The position numbers were made by a program, and so were the translations under genes. Under the pieces are notes generated by a model. That model searched no databases. It saw only the letters and a list, made by a program, of their open reading frames with translations, and was not told the DNA's origin. This document shows, in pieces, positions 9,843 through 18,256 of a stretch of DNA of 64,000 nt (the stretch's first letter is position 1; each line of letters starts with the position of its first letter). This DNA comes from an uncultured Lachnospiraceae bacterium. GTDB lineage: Bacteria; Bacillota; Clostridia; Lachnospirales; Lachnospiraceae. The stretch covers positions 1 through 64,000 of the forward strand of contig CACYNO010000002.1 of NCBI GenBank assembly GCA_902775895.1, given 5' to 3'.

Positions 9843-10772
9843 TTATATCTCTCCTTTCGAGAATAAGGAATAGAAACCAAACATTGTACAAGCTACTATC
9901 AAACCTACAAATATATTAAGGGGCAGGATAAATCCCGAACTTAAGATCGCTCCCGGTATGCCGTGAGGCACTCCCGTCTCCATGTGATGTGAGCCGGTGT
10001 AGAAAGAATACGTCTTTAGTGCCGCATATGAAAGAAGCGCCCCGCTTGTTATTATCGTAAACACTTTAAAATTAAAAAACTTCTTTGTCCGCTTTGAGCC
10101 AAAGGCCTGGGATATAAGTATCAGACCTGCTCCGATAATGGCGCCTCCCGAGAAACCTCCGCCGGGAGAAATATGGCCGTTCAGAACAACATATATACCG
10201 AACATCATAATAAAGGGTGCCACTATACCGGCTGTCTTTTTCAGGATAACGTCTCTGTGTCTGTCGTTAAGCTCTTCTTCGTGCTGCTGGAGCGCCTCTT
10301 CTTTTTTCTGGCGCTCAGTCATCTCTTTCTTTTTATCACCGTCTTTTTTTAGAAGGATGATAACCGCCATTACGGCAGTAAAGAGCACGCTTGACTCGCC
10401 CAGGGTATCAAATGCCCTGTAATCCAGGATCATACCCGCCACGATATTGGTTGCACCCGTATCTTCGAGACCTTCTTCTATATACTTCTGCGCCACCTCA
10501 TTATTGGTTGGGGCATCCGTCACCCCGAAAGGCGGCGTCTTCACGCACACGAATATAAGAAGGGCGATAAAGGCACAACACAATATAACCGCAAGGGGCT
10601 TGTATGCCTTATGAAATCTGTCATGATGTACGGATACATCTGCAGACTTCGCGGCTCTTTTTTCCTTTGTCGGAGTGAGCTTTTTTTCTTCTTCAGGCTT
10701 TGCTTTTGACTCACCGTTTACCCACGCCACAAAGGGATTGCTATGATGTTCATGATTATTCGGATCGCGCAT
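9843..10772 (-). CDS. Fused MbhE-MrpB antiporter subunit
   Basis: A 309-residue protein that joins two family modules. The first half has one helix followed by PPFGVTDAPTNNEVAQKYIE and NIVAGMILDYRAFDTLGES, the hallmarks of the MbhE module found at the end of MrpA. A charged linker follows (about residues 155-190, KKEMTERQKKEEALQQHEEE). The second half is an MnhB/MrpB domain (YVVLNGHISPGGGFSGGAII). The N-terminus before the first helix is a charged cytosolic stretch of about 65 residues. I prefer the ATG at 10772, which has AAAGAGAG upstream, over an extension to 10826; the gene overlaps the preceding one by 17 bp. Fusion of the E and B modules is a known variation, and it fits the separately encoded DUF4040 subunit next door. 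Confidence 0.85.
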   Translation of the reverse strand: MRDPNNHEHHSNPFVAWVNGESKAKPEEEKKLTPTKEKRAAKSADVSVHHDRFHKAYKPLAVILCCAFIALLIFVCVKTPPFGVTDAPTNNEVAQKYIEEGLEDTGATNIVAGMILDYRAFDTLGESSVLFTAVMAVIILLKKDGDKKKEMTERQKKEEALQQHEEELNDRHRDVILKKTAGIVAPFIMMFGIYVVLNGHISPGGGFSGGAIIGAGLILISQAFGSKRTKKFFNFKVFTIITSGALLSYAALKTYSFYTGSHHMETGVPHGIPGAILSSGFILPLNIFVGLIVACTMFGFYSLFSKGEI

Positions 10773-11073
10773 TTTTATCACTCTCTTTTGAATCGTCTTT
10801 GTGTTTCTTTTTCTTGGAGGTATCAAGCGCCCCCACTTTTTTAAGTACTATAAAAAACAAAATACTTGTTACACCGGCACCTACCGCAGCCTCCGTACCC
10901 GCCAGATCAGGGGATTCCAGAACTATCCATATTACGGACATCACCACGCTGTAAGACATAAATATGAGAACCGTAACAAGAAGGTTTTTTGTAACTGTAG
11001 CTGCTATGGCACATGTAATAAGGAAGCCAAGCAGTATCCATACCAGTATCATCTGTCCGTCAACCATCTTCAT
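10756..11073 (-). CDS. DUF4040/MbhD-type antiporter subunit
   Basis: A 105-residue membrane protein with three helices and the motif ESPDLAGTEAAVGAGVTSI, characteristic of the MbhD/DUF4040 module that is part of full-length MrpA in aerobic Mrp systems. The C-terminus is a lysine-rich cytosolic tail (KKKKHKDDSKESDKN). It overlaps the upstream mrpG by 14 bp and the downstream MbhE-MrpB gene by 17 bp, which indicates tight translational coupling. Together with the next gene it supplies the parts missing from the NuoL-like subunit at the end of the operon. Confidence 0.85.
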   Translation of the reverse strand: MKMVDGQMILVWILLGFLITCAIAATVTKNLLVTVLIFMSYSVVMSVIWIVLESPDLAGTEAAVGAGVTSILFFIVLKKVGALDTSKKKKHKDDSKESDKNARSE

Positions 11074-11401
11074 CCGCCCCCTCTTCTACAACAGTCTCGT
11101 ACTCATCGGCATCGTCCTTTTCCTGGGAGGTTATCTCCATCTTGGCTATCATGTGACTTGCCACGGGGCCCGTCAGCCAGAACAGGACCACGATCACCAC
11201 AAGCTTCAGGGTAGCAAAGGTAAATCCGGTAAGAACTCCTACTCCCGCAAGCGTACACAAAAGCCCCAGAGTATCTGACTGGGCTGCCACATGCATACGG
11301 TTCAGGACATATTTAAATTTGAAAACGCCGAAAGTGGCAGCGGCAAAAATAAATATCCCTATGCCTATAAGAACTGCCGCTATGATAAATCTTACTAACA
11401 T
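11060..11401 (-). CDS. mrpG: Monovalent cation/H+ antiporter subunit G
   Basis: A 113-residue protein with three hydrophobic helices of the MnhG/PhaG family; the segment ATFGVFKFKYVLNRMHVAAQSDTLG is replaced here by the usual form of the family core (visible motif LNRMHVAAQSDTLG). It starts in the last codon of mrpF, where the stop and start share bases. The tail is acidic (EEGADEDG). A structural subunit of the membrane complex; no catalytic role is known for the family. Confidence 0.88.
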   Translation of the reverse strand: MLVRFIIAAVLIGIGIFIFAAATFGVFKFKYVLNRMHVAAQSDTLGLLCTLAGVGVLTGFTFATLKLVVIVVLFWLTGPVASHMIAKMEITSQEKDDADEYETVVEEGADEDG

Positions 11402-11763
11402 CAGTTCTTCGCCTCCTCATCACTCTTATCAACGATCTCTACCGTACCCGGCTCCATCTCGCGCTCGTGCTTCAGCTTTGCCGCCTTTTCTCTTACCTGT
11501 ATGATCTTGGATAATACCACCACTCCTACAAATCCCAGCATGGCGTATATTATCCCCACGTCTATAAGAAAGTCCTCCCGCAGGAAAACGGAGAGCAGAC
11601 ATATGAAAGCTATTACTTTGGTGCTTACCATATTGGCTGCAACTATCCTGTCAGTAAACCGCGGTCCCAGGATCGCTCTTATCAGACAAAAGAATACGAT
11701 GACCGACAAAGCTATCATGCATATTATGAAAAAAATATTAGAATAAGATGTTCCCTGAAACAT
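11401..11763 (-). CDS. mrpF: Monovalent cation/H+ antiporter subunit F
   Basis: A 120-residue MnhF/PhaF-family protein with three helices and the conserved RAILGPRFTDRIVAANM motif, followed by a hydrophobic DVGIIYAMLGFVGVVVLSK helix and a charged C-terminal tail. Its start codon overlaps the stop of the upstream MrpE-like gene (TAATG), and its stop overlaps the mrpG start, so the E-F-G trio is translationally coupled. In characterised Mrp systems, F is needed for antiport. Confidence 0.9.
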   Translation of the reverse strand: MFQGTSYSNIFFIICMIALSVIVFFCLIRAILGPRFTDRIVAANMVSTKVIAFICLLSVFLREDFLIDVGIIYAMLGFVGVVVLSKIIQVREKAAKLKHEREMEPGTVEIVDKSDEEAKN

Positions 11764-12245
11764 TATCTTTCTCCTGCCTTACTCTTTTCTTCCATCTTTT
11801 CCAACTGTTTTACAAATACCGAATCTCCCAGTCCTTCCGCCATGCTCTTGTCAAAGGCATGAACTGCAAAAACTCCTTCTTCCACATCCACGGTAATGGT
11901 CCCCGGCGTTATGGTTATGGAGTTGGCAAGTGCCGTCTTTGAAATATCACTTTTAAGATCCGTCTTAAAATACACAAGCTTAGGCTCTATCTTTGCTCCC
12001 GGAGTCAGCACAAACTTAAGCACACCCAGGTTTGCCTTAATTATCTCCCATATAAGGATCGCCAGATATTTCAGGATACGTCCGAAACTTTTGAACACTA
12101 CTGCATCCATTTTGGCACTATAGCCCAAAGCCTTGCATGTAAAAAAATACAGGAGCGTGGCAAAGCCCGCACCGAATATTGCTATCTCTATTGTAAATTT
12201 ACCGTTAAATATAACCCATGCTATCCACAGGAAAATCCACAACAT
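11763..12245 (-). CDS. mrpE: Na+/H+ antiporter subunit E
   Basis: First gene of the Mrp-like operon, 160 residues, of the MnhE/MrpE family. Two N-terminal helices (about residues 1-45) are followed by a conserved cytosolic domain with KTALANSITITPGTITVDVE and FAVHAFDKSM, the MrpE signature. The ATG at 12245 follows a GGAG sequence in a short upstream gap. The operon order E-F-G-(MbhD)-(MbhE/B)-C-D-D-D-A differs from the classical ABCDEFG order of Bacillus and matches anaerobe-type or Mbh-like clusters. No hydrogenase or ferredoxin-oxidising subunit lies in this window, so a stand-alone antiporter is the simplest reading. Confidence 0.9.
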   Translation of the reverse strand: MLWIFLWIAWVIFNGKFTIEIAIFGAGFATLLYFFTCKALGYSAKMDAVVFKSFGRILKYLAILIWEIIKANLGVLKFVLTPGAKIEPKLVYFKTDLKSDISKTALANSITITPGTITVDVEEGVFAVHAFDKSMAEGLGDSVFVKQLEKMEEKSKAGER

Positions 12246-12350
12246 ATTAAATACTCCGTAATCTTTTTAAAAATTTTATAAAATTAGTTCCATTATGAGA
12301 CAAAGGAAATGGAAAGTCAATAAGAAATGTTCTGTCAAAAATACAAAATT

Positions 12351-12379
12351 GGCGGGATTTTTGTATACAAAATCCCGCC
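12351..12379 (-). terminator. Terminator of nrdD
   Basis: A perfect 11-bp stem (GGCGGGATTTT/AAAATCCCGCC) with a 7-base loop lies about 30 bp after the nrdD stop. On the minus strand it is followed by a T-rich run. It separates nrdD from the antiporter operon, which starts about 105 bp further on. Confidence 0.8.
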
Positions 12380-12408
12380 GTCAACAATAGTAATATTAGG
12401 AATAAATT

Positions 12409-14577
12409 TTAAAGGTGTAATACCCTGTCCTGGATCTCCTGGGTCCTTCCCTGGTTCCAGAACTGTGTTCCGATGTACCCGCAGGTACGTCTTGCCACAT
12501 TAAGCTTGTTCTGGTCACGGTTTCCGCAGTTTGGACACTCCCAGACAAGCTTGCCGTCATCATCAGCTATCTTTATCTCACCGTCAAATCCGCATACCTG
12601 ACAGTAGTCACTCTTGGTGTTAAGCTCAGCATACATGATGTTGTCATAGATATACTGCATAACACCAAGGACCGCCTCGATATTCTGGGTCATGTTGGGT
12701 ACTTCCACGTAGCTGATGGCACCGCCCGGGCTTAACGCCTGGAACTCTGACTCAAACTTCAGCTTGGTGAAGGCATCGATCTCCTCCTGAACGTGAACGT
12801 GATAGCTGTTGGTTATGTAGTTCTTGTCGGTAACTCCCGGAATGATACCGAATCTCTTCTGGAGCGCCTGAGCGAACTTGTATGTGGTAGACTCGAGAGG
12901 CGTTCCGTAAAGACTGAAGGAAATGTCCGATTCGGCTCTCCATTTAGCGCATTTATCATTCATGAACTGCATGACCGCAAGGGCAAAATCCTTACCGTCC
13001 TCATCGGTATGGGAAACTCCCTTCATGTACTGTGTACACTCGTTAAGTCCGGCATAACCGAGAGAAATGGTGGAATAATTTCCGTAGAGGAGCTTATCGA
13101 TCTTCTCGCCCTTCTTAAGACGGGCAAGCGCCCCGTTTTGCCAAAGGATAGGTGCTACATCTGATGGTGTGCCTTTAAGTCTGTTATGACGGCACATCAA
13201 CGCCTTATGGCAAAGTTCCATTCTCTCCTCGAGGATATCCCAGAACTTCTTCTCGTCACCGCCTGATGAGCAGGCAACATCAACGAGATTCAGGGTAACA
13301 ACACCCTGGTTGAAGCGTCCGTAGTACTTGTGGGATCCGTCCTTTTCCAAACCGGTGATATCCGGTGTAAGGAAGGATCTGCAGCCCATGCATGCATATA
13401 CGTCGCCGTTCTTTAACTCGCGCATCTTCTTTGCGGAGATATAATCCGGCACCATACGCTTAGCGGTACATTTAGCTGCAAGCACGGTAAGATCCCAGTA
13501 CTGCGAACCTTCACGCACATTGTCCTCATCAAGAACATATATAAGCTTCGGGAATGCAGGAGTGATATATACCCCTTTTTCATTCTTAACGCCCTTGATC
13601 CTCTGGTTGAGAACTTCCTCGATGACCATTGCAAGATCATCTCTCGTGCGTCCTTCAGGCACCTCATCAAGATGCATATAAACCGTTACGAAGGGTGCCT
13701 GACCGTTGGTGGTCATAAGTGTGATCACCTGATACTGGATCATCTGTACGCCTCTCTGTATCTCGTCGCGTACACGAAGCTCTACCACTTCTTTGATCTT
13801 TTCCTCATCTAAAGGAATACCCGCAGTCTCAAACTCTTCCTTTACCTGCTGAGTGAACTTGTCACGGCTCACCTGCACGAAAGGCGCAAGGTGCGCAAGG
13901 GAAATACTCTGTCCGCCGTACTGTGAGCTTGCTATCTGGGCAATAGCCTGGGTGGCTATGTTGCAGGCTGTGGAGAAGCTGTGGGGCTTCTCGATCATGG
14001 TCTCACTGATAACGGTTCCGTTCTGGAGCATGTCCTCTAAATTCACAAGGCAGCAGTTGTGCATGTGCTGTGCAAAATAGTCGGAATCGTGGAAGTGGAT
14101 GATACCCTGCTCATGGGCGTCTACCACATCCTGGGGCAAAAGGAGCCGCTTTGTGATATCCTTGCTCACCTCTCCCGCCATATAGTCTCTCTGTACACTG
14201 TTTACGGTAGGGTTCTTGTTGGAGTTCTCCTGCTTTACTTCCTCATTATTGCACTCAAGAAGGCTTAATATCTGCTCATCCGTTGAGTTTGACTTACGAA
14301 CGAGAGCTCTCTTGTATCTGTAGGTGATGTACTTTCTGGCTACGGAAAAGGCTCTGTACTGCATGATCTGGTTCTCCACCAGATCCTGGATCTCCTCCAC
14401 GTTCAGGGATCTTCCCATATCAGCGCAGATACCCTCAACATTCTTTGCTATGGTACGCACCTGCTCTTCCGTGAGTCTTTCCCCCGGAATGACCTCATTA
14501 TTTGCTTTTTCAACGGCTGCCACTATCTTCCCGCCGTCAAAGATCATCTCCGATCCGCTTCTCTTGATAATCTTCAA
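12409..14577 (-). CDS. nrdD: Anaerobic (class III) ribonucleoside-triphosphate reductase
   Basis: Reduces ribonucleotides to deoxyribonucleotides under anoxia through a glycyl radical. The 722 residues carry an N-terminal ATP-cone (about 1-95, KRSGSEMIFDGGKI), the catalytic barrel, a C-terminal zinc site of four cysteines (CQVCG and CPNCG, about residues 662-690) and the radical-bearing TCGYIG with the glycine at about residue 700. The start is TTG at 14577, supported by an AGGAGG nine bases upstream; ATG does not occur at the right place. The activase gene nrdG is not adjacent in this window. Two NrdR boxes upstream (14720-14766) indicate repression by NrdR. It has its own terminator. Confidence 0.96.
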   Translation of the reverse strand: MKIIKRSGSEMIFDGGKIVAAVEKANNEVIPGERLTEEQVRTIAKNVEGICADMGRSLNVEEIQDLVENQIMQYRAFSVARKYITYRYKRALVRKSNSTDEQILSLLECNNEEVKQENSNKNPTVNSVQRDYMAGEVSKDITKRLLLPQDVVDAHEQGIIHFHDSDYFAQHMHNCCLVNLEDMLQNGTVISETMIEKPHSFSTACNIATQAIAQIASSQYGGQSISLAHLAPFVQVSRDKFTQQVKEEFETAGIPLDEEKIKEVVELRVRDEIQRGVQMIQYQVITLMTTNGQAPFVTVYMHLDEVPEGRTRDDLAMVIEEVLNQRIKGVKNEKGVYITPAFPKLIYVLDEDNVREGSQYWDLTVLAAKCTAKRMVPDYISAKKMRELKNGDVYACMGCRSFLTPDITGLEKDGSHKYYGRFNQGVVTLNLVDVACSSGGDEKKFWDILEERMELCHKALMCRHNRLKGTPSDVAPILWQNGALARLKKGEKIDKLLYGNYSTISLGYAGLNECTQYMKGVSHTDEDGKDFALAVMQFMNDKCAKWRAESDISFSLYGTPLESTTYKFAQALQKRFGIIPGVTDKNYITNSYHVHVQEEIDAFTKLKFESEFQALSPGGAISYVEVPNMTQNIEAVLGVMQYIYDNIMYAELNTKSDYCQVCGFDGEIKIADDDGKLVWECPNCGNRDQNKLNVARRTCGYIGTQFWNQGRTQEIQDRVLHL

Positions 14578-14719
14578 GACAATCTACCTCCTGTTCTTTT
14601 TTAATGATCAACGAAAAACAATCTATATTTAAGCGTCTTTTACGCATGAAAGGCCTAAAAAAATTGCCTGTAAGGCGGAAATCCCGTATTTTGGGGCTTT
14701 CTCTCTTATCGGCAAAATG

Positions 14720-14766
14720 ATACTACATATTGTGGGTACTGTCAAACTTCATCCTATATATTGTTT
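14720..14766 (-). promoter_or_regulatory. Tandem NrdR boxes upstream of nrdD
   Basis: Two 16-bp sites, 14720-14735 (ATACTACATATTGTGG) and 14751-14766 (ATCCTATATATTGTTT), each match the NrdR box consensus ACACWATATATWGTGT at 13 of 16 positions by my count. Their centres are 31 bp apart, about three helical turns, the spacing usual for NrdR box pairs. They lie 145-190 bp before the nrdD start. The nrdR gene is not in this window. Confidence 0.8.
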
Positions 14767-14863
14767 AAACCTAGTAACTACGGGGCTTTGAGGGTGGTGG
14801 GGGGGATGTTATACAGCCATGTCCATTACATTATATGTTACACAAACATAAATTTGTCACTTT

Positions 14864-15123
14864 AATGTCTGTTTTGACTATATCAGCTCTCGTGATTTGC
14901 CTTTCCAAACTGTAGAATCCGGCCCTGAAGAATTAAAAGAACGACTAAATCGTTTAAACACGAACAAAAAGCATGAACGCTGCTTAAACTCTTTCTTTGC
15001 ATAAATGCATTGAGCAGCCATGCTTTTCGTTCGTAAACGTTTTAGCCGTTCTTAATTCTTCGGTCCGCCTTCTAATGTTCGGAAAGACAAACACAGAGCT
15101 GATAATCGTCAAAAACAGACATT
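14864..15123. repeat. Long hairpin repeat, family I, copy B
   Basis: A foldback of about 260 bp. The outer bases (AATGTCTGTTTTGAC) pair with the far end (GTCAAAAACAGACATT), and pairing continues inward through CAGCTC, TTTCC, GTAGAA/TTAGAA and GAAGAATTAA to an apex around GCAGCC. Compared with copy C (18257) it is inverted: the arm with ATTTGCCTTTCCAAACTGTAG is on the left here and on the right there. It fills most of the 624-bp gap between nrdD and the metallophosphoesterase gene, downstream of the latter. The remaining bases of the gap hold only the NrdR sites and A/T-rich sequence. Confidence 0.85.
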
Positions 15124-15201
15124 TCTAGTTATACTTTCAGCCTTTATCAGTTGACAACTCCTCTTTCTCACAAAAAAAATTATGTTATGTGCACTAATCA
15201 T

Positions 15202-18054
15202 TTAATTTTTTTCACTATTTATCATTTTGGGCTTTTCAGTTAATGAACGATCATTTAACACAGCATCATTCCATATCCTAATCACATTTTGTTCCCAGAT
15301 ATACTGTACAGATCTCATCATTCTCGAAGGACAATACATTTCTGTACCAAACATCCATTGGGGTATAATAATAGATTCAAAACAATCATTTTTTTCATCC
15401 ACGCTATTACCAATTATAGGGATATCACCATTTTTATATATAGCTTTAAAACACTTTAATAAACATGGCTCTTTTTCTTTTATTAATTTTTGTACGTCAC
15501 CAAACACTAGTCTTGACAATGTATCTATTGCCCAATATGGTGTGATTTTTCCATCCAACGGATTCAGATATAAATGACTAAAAAAACTGATATCTACTAT
15601 ACATCCATGAATATTGCCTAATCCACCTATTTTTTTTACTTCTTCGCTTATACGCTTTAGCATTTCTTGGTATGGTTTTATCCGGGATTCTATTTTTTTA
15701 ACATAAGGTACCATATTATTGTAATAATACTGAATGTCTTTCTTCTCAAGTTTTTTCCTGCTACCACCATTCATTAAACAAAGACTTGTCGGCGATTCTA
15801 AAACAAACATATAGTTTCCGCTAGCTTTCAACAAATACAACTTTCCCTTATGATTACATCCACTGATGTATATGCCTCTTCCAATATTAAATTCTTTATA
15901 TTTTTCAGAATCAATTTCATATATCCCATCATTATACTTTTCAAATGGGTCATACCACATATTACCAATAGTAAATGCGTTTAATTTCCATCTTCGTGGT
16001 TTATAGCCCATTTGATTATCTGATAAAACTATAGACTCAGTTTTCATTATAGCATTACAATGTGTGTGGCCATTAACATATATCCAATTAGGATTACAGG
16101 CTCCATTTATCCAGTCATAAACCGGCGTGTGCGTAAGAACGACTATTTTTTTGTTGTAAGCACAACGTTTTATTTTTTCATATACTTTTCTAAAGGTTTC
16201 AGTTCGTTTTATATCTTCTTCCATACTTGTTATGGCTCTTCTATACAATCCCGCATTAGCGTTGTATTTAGGATTAAGCCCCGAATAGCCCAAGCCTCCC
16301 AATACTATTAATGAGCATTTTTCAAGAAAATCAGACAATTCATCATCCGGCGTATTCATTATATCTTTCTCACATACCGTTCTGCTCTTTTCATTTTTAT
16401 ATATTACATACAACTCATTTTCTATTAAAACTCTTTCTTTAATAAGCCACGGAATATTCTTATTTATAGTTTTTTTGTAATCTTCGACTATTTCTTCAAT
16501 AGAACGGGAATGAAAATAAGGATCTATCCATTCAGAAAGATGTGTCCCATCCCATAATTCATGATTTCCAAGAATACATATTACTTTACCATTCCATTTA
16601 GACCAAAGTCTATCAAAAAACATTTTTGACAAGCCAATATTGTCTGCAACATCTCCCCCTATCAATAAAATACTGTTTACGTCCGCACCATAAATCATTT
16701 CATCAATCTTCTGATCAATTAAAAACAGCATTTTATTATATTTTTCTTTACTACTTATGGAAGATAATAGTAATTCTATGATTTCCTCAAACAGTTGATG
16801 TTCAATATGAATATCGGAGATGTAATATATTTTTTCCCCCTCCACGTCATCTAAATAATTATGAAGTACAATTTCTTCATTATGTGGTACAACGCTGTAG
16901 TCACTTGGTATATTGTCAACTTGGCATTTTGCTTTTTTAACATAATCAACAAAATCTATATATTTTTCAAAAAGCAACCCAACTCCATTTGAATCGTTTT
17001 CTTCTATACCTGAACTCTTTAGTTTTTTATTTAAATATTTTATCGTCTTCTTTTGTAACGGTTTAATTTCCTTGTTTCTTTTATCTACAGGAACTGTAGA
17101 TACTCTTAATTTATTATTAATAATTCTTTCATTCCATAAAGTCAAACTAACTACAGCATTTTCCTCGCTGTCTAATATGGCATTAATTATTTTAAAATTG
17201 TTCCTCATTTTTTCGGGGAGATCATTAAACGATATCTTTATATCACGCAATTCACTTACACTAAATATTTTTTCCTTAATAACTTGAAGACACATGGATT
17301 CTGTAACATATTTTTCTTCGATATACGGCAAAACAGAACGATCGCACTGAAAACAATACTCACATAATTCTTCATTTATATACTTTTTAGGAACATAACG
17401 TATAGAGCGAACATTGTCTGCTATAGCTAAATCAACTATTTTTTTTGTAATTAGTTTTTGGGGAACATATTTCAAAGATAAGCCATTATTTGCAACAGCA
17501 ATGCAAACCATTTGCCTAGTGATTTTTTCACAGTCTATATCCCTTAAACAAAGCGGATTATACTTAACTGCTTTATATAATAGTTCTTCAGATAACATAT
17601 CATTGGGAACAAACGCTATAGGATACTTTGTAATATCACTTGTCTGTTCTTCATTTTCATTGCCTTCAACAATAAAACATATTGCCTTTTCTAATAAATT
17701 CTTATTATTTTTTAGAAATTCTTCCGGAACGAACTCTAGCGCATTACCATTTTGAAAAACTGCTGTCATATACAGTCTCATTAGCCAGTTTTTTTTACTC
17801 GTTTTTATAATTTTTTCTGGAATATATTTTAAAGAAAGTCCGTTTTGCTTAACACTTATTTCACATAATTCGTTTGTCACAAGCCTTTTAGAAGCGTGTT
17901 GTAACGCTAAACCATCGTGCTTACAAATATGCAGCAGCAATTCGATTGTATGCTCATTTTTAGGAACTTTTTTTAAATTTTCTGCTATAGGATTAGAATA
18001 TGCTATTTCTATAGGAGACTGCTCAATAAGCCCCAGTTTTTTTTCCAAATTCAT
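15202..18054 (-). CDS. Large repeat-containing metallophosphoesterase, probably acquired
   Basis: A 950-residue protein, no signal peptide. The first 270 or so residues are a tandem array of about 45-residue helical units with the recurring pattern NGLSLKYVP(E/Q)KLIT..LC..AV, which I associate with DUF4116-type repeats. Residues about 412-670 form a calcineurin-like phosphoesterase with all metal ligands visible: SDIHIE (D-x-H, about 415), GGDVADN (about 467), GNHELWDG (about 495), LTHTP (about 645) and NGHTHCN (about 662). The last 280 residues are unrecognised. Such enzymes hydrolyse phosphodiesters or phosphomonoesters (nucleic acid, cyclic nucleotides, proteins); the substrate cannot be told. 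The gene is clearly A/T-richer than its neighbours, sits alone with its own promoter, and is bracketed by two oppositely oriented hairpin repeats (14864 and 18257), so horizontal acquisition is likely. A defence or regulatory role is possible but unproven. Confidence 0.75.
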   Translation of the reverse strand: MNLEKKLGLIEQSPIEIAYSNPIAENLKKVPKNEHTIELLLHICKHDGLALQHASKRLVTNELCEISVKQNGLSLKYIPEKIIKTSKKNWLMRLYMTAVFQNGNALEFVPEEFLKNNKNLLEKAICFIVEGNENEEQTSDITKYPIAFVPNDMLSEELLYKAVKYNPLCLRDIDCEKITRQMVCIAVANNGLSLKYVPQKLITKKIVDLAIADNVRSIRYVPKKYINEELCEYCFQCDRSVLPYIEEKYVTESMCLQVIKEKIFSVSELRDIKISFNDLPEKMRNNFKIINAILDSEENAVVSLTLWNERIINNKLRVSTVPVDKRNKEIKPLQKKTIKYLNKKLKSSGIEENDSNGVGLLFEKYIDFVDYVKKAKCQVDNIPSDYSVVPHNEEIVLHNYLDDVEGEKIYYISDIHIEHQLFEEIIELLLSSISSKEKYNKMLFLIDQKIDEMIYGADVNSILLIGGDVADNIGLSKMFFDRLWSKWNGKVICILGNHELWDGTHLSEWIDPYFHSRSIEEIVEDYKKTINKNIPWLIKERVLIENELYVIYKNEKSRTVCEKDIMNTPDDELSDFLEKCSLIVLGGLGYSGLNPKYNANAGLYRRAITSMEEDIKRTETFRKVYEKIKRCAYNKKIVVLTHTPVYDWINGACNPNWIYVNGHTHCNAIMKTESIVLSDNQMGYKPRRWKLNAFTIGNMWYDPFEKYNDGIYEIDSEKYKEFNIGRGIYISGCNHKGKLYLLKASGNYMFVLESPTSLCLMNGGSRKKLEKKDIQYYYNNMVPYVKKIESRIKPYQEMLKRISEEVKKIGGLGNIHGCIVDISFFSHLYLNPLDGKITPYWAIDTLSRLVFGDVQKLIKEKEPCLLKCFKAIYKNGDIPIIGNSVDEKNDCFESIIIPQWMFGTEMYCPSRMMRSVQYIWEQNVIRIWNDAVLNDRSLTEKPKMINSEKN

Positions 18055-18079
18055 TGTTATATCTCCCTATTTTCCAATC

Positions 18080-18139
18080 TCATGACCAATCTATTTTTCT
18101 TTTTCTATCATTCCACATAATATTTACATTAGTTTTCAT
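18080..18139 (-). other. Possible 19-codon leader ORF upstream of the metallophosphoesterase
   Basis: A short frame (MKTNVNIMWNDRKRKIDWS) starts with ATG 7 bases after AGGAGAT, directly behind the predicted promoter, and ends 25 bp before the large gene, which has its own GGGAGAT site. The good ribosome binding site suggests that it may be translated, as a leader peptide or as a remnant of a former gene. It resembles nothing I know. Confidence 0.3.
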
Positions 18140-18153
18140 GATATCTCCTATTT

Positions 18154-18183
18154 ATTATATCGAAAGAATATTCGGTCATTCAA
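18154..18183 (-). promoter_or_regulatory. Promoter of the metallophosphoesterase gene
   Basis: On the minus strand, TTGAAT (-35) and a perfect TATAAT (-10) are separated by 18 bp. They lie about 100 bp upstream of the large gene and just before the short leader ORF, and they give the cassette its own transcription start. Confidence 0.65.
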
Positions 18184-18256
18184 TGCTTTTTTAAAAAACT
18201 GTTACAGTCCCAAACATTTTGCTTTGTTATAATGAGATTTTCAAACAAGGAATTAG

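Noticed and set aside
9843-10826. Upstream start at 10826 for the MbhE-MrpB fusion
   Set aside because: The added 18 residues (IPPRKRNTKTIQKRVIK) overlap the preceding gene far more, and the ATG at 10772 has a better ribosome binding site.
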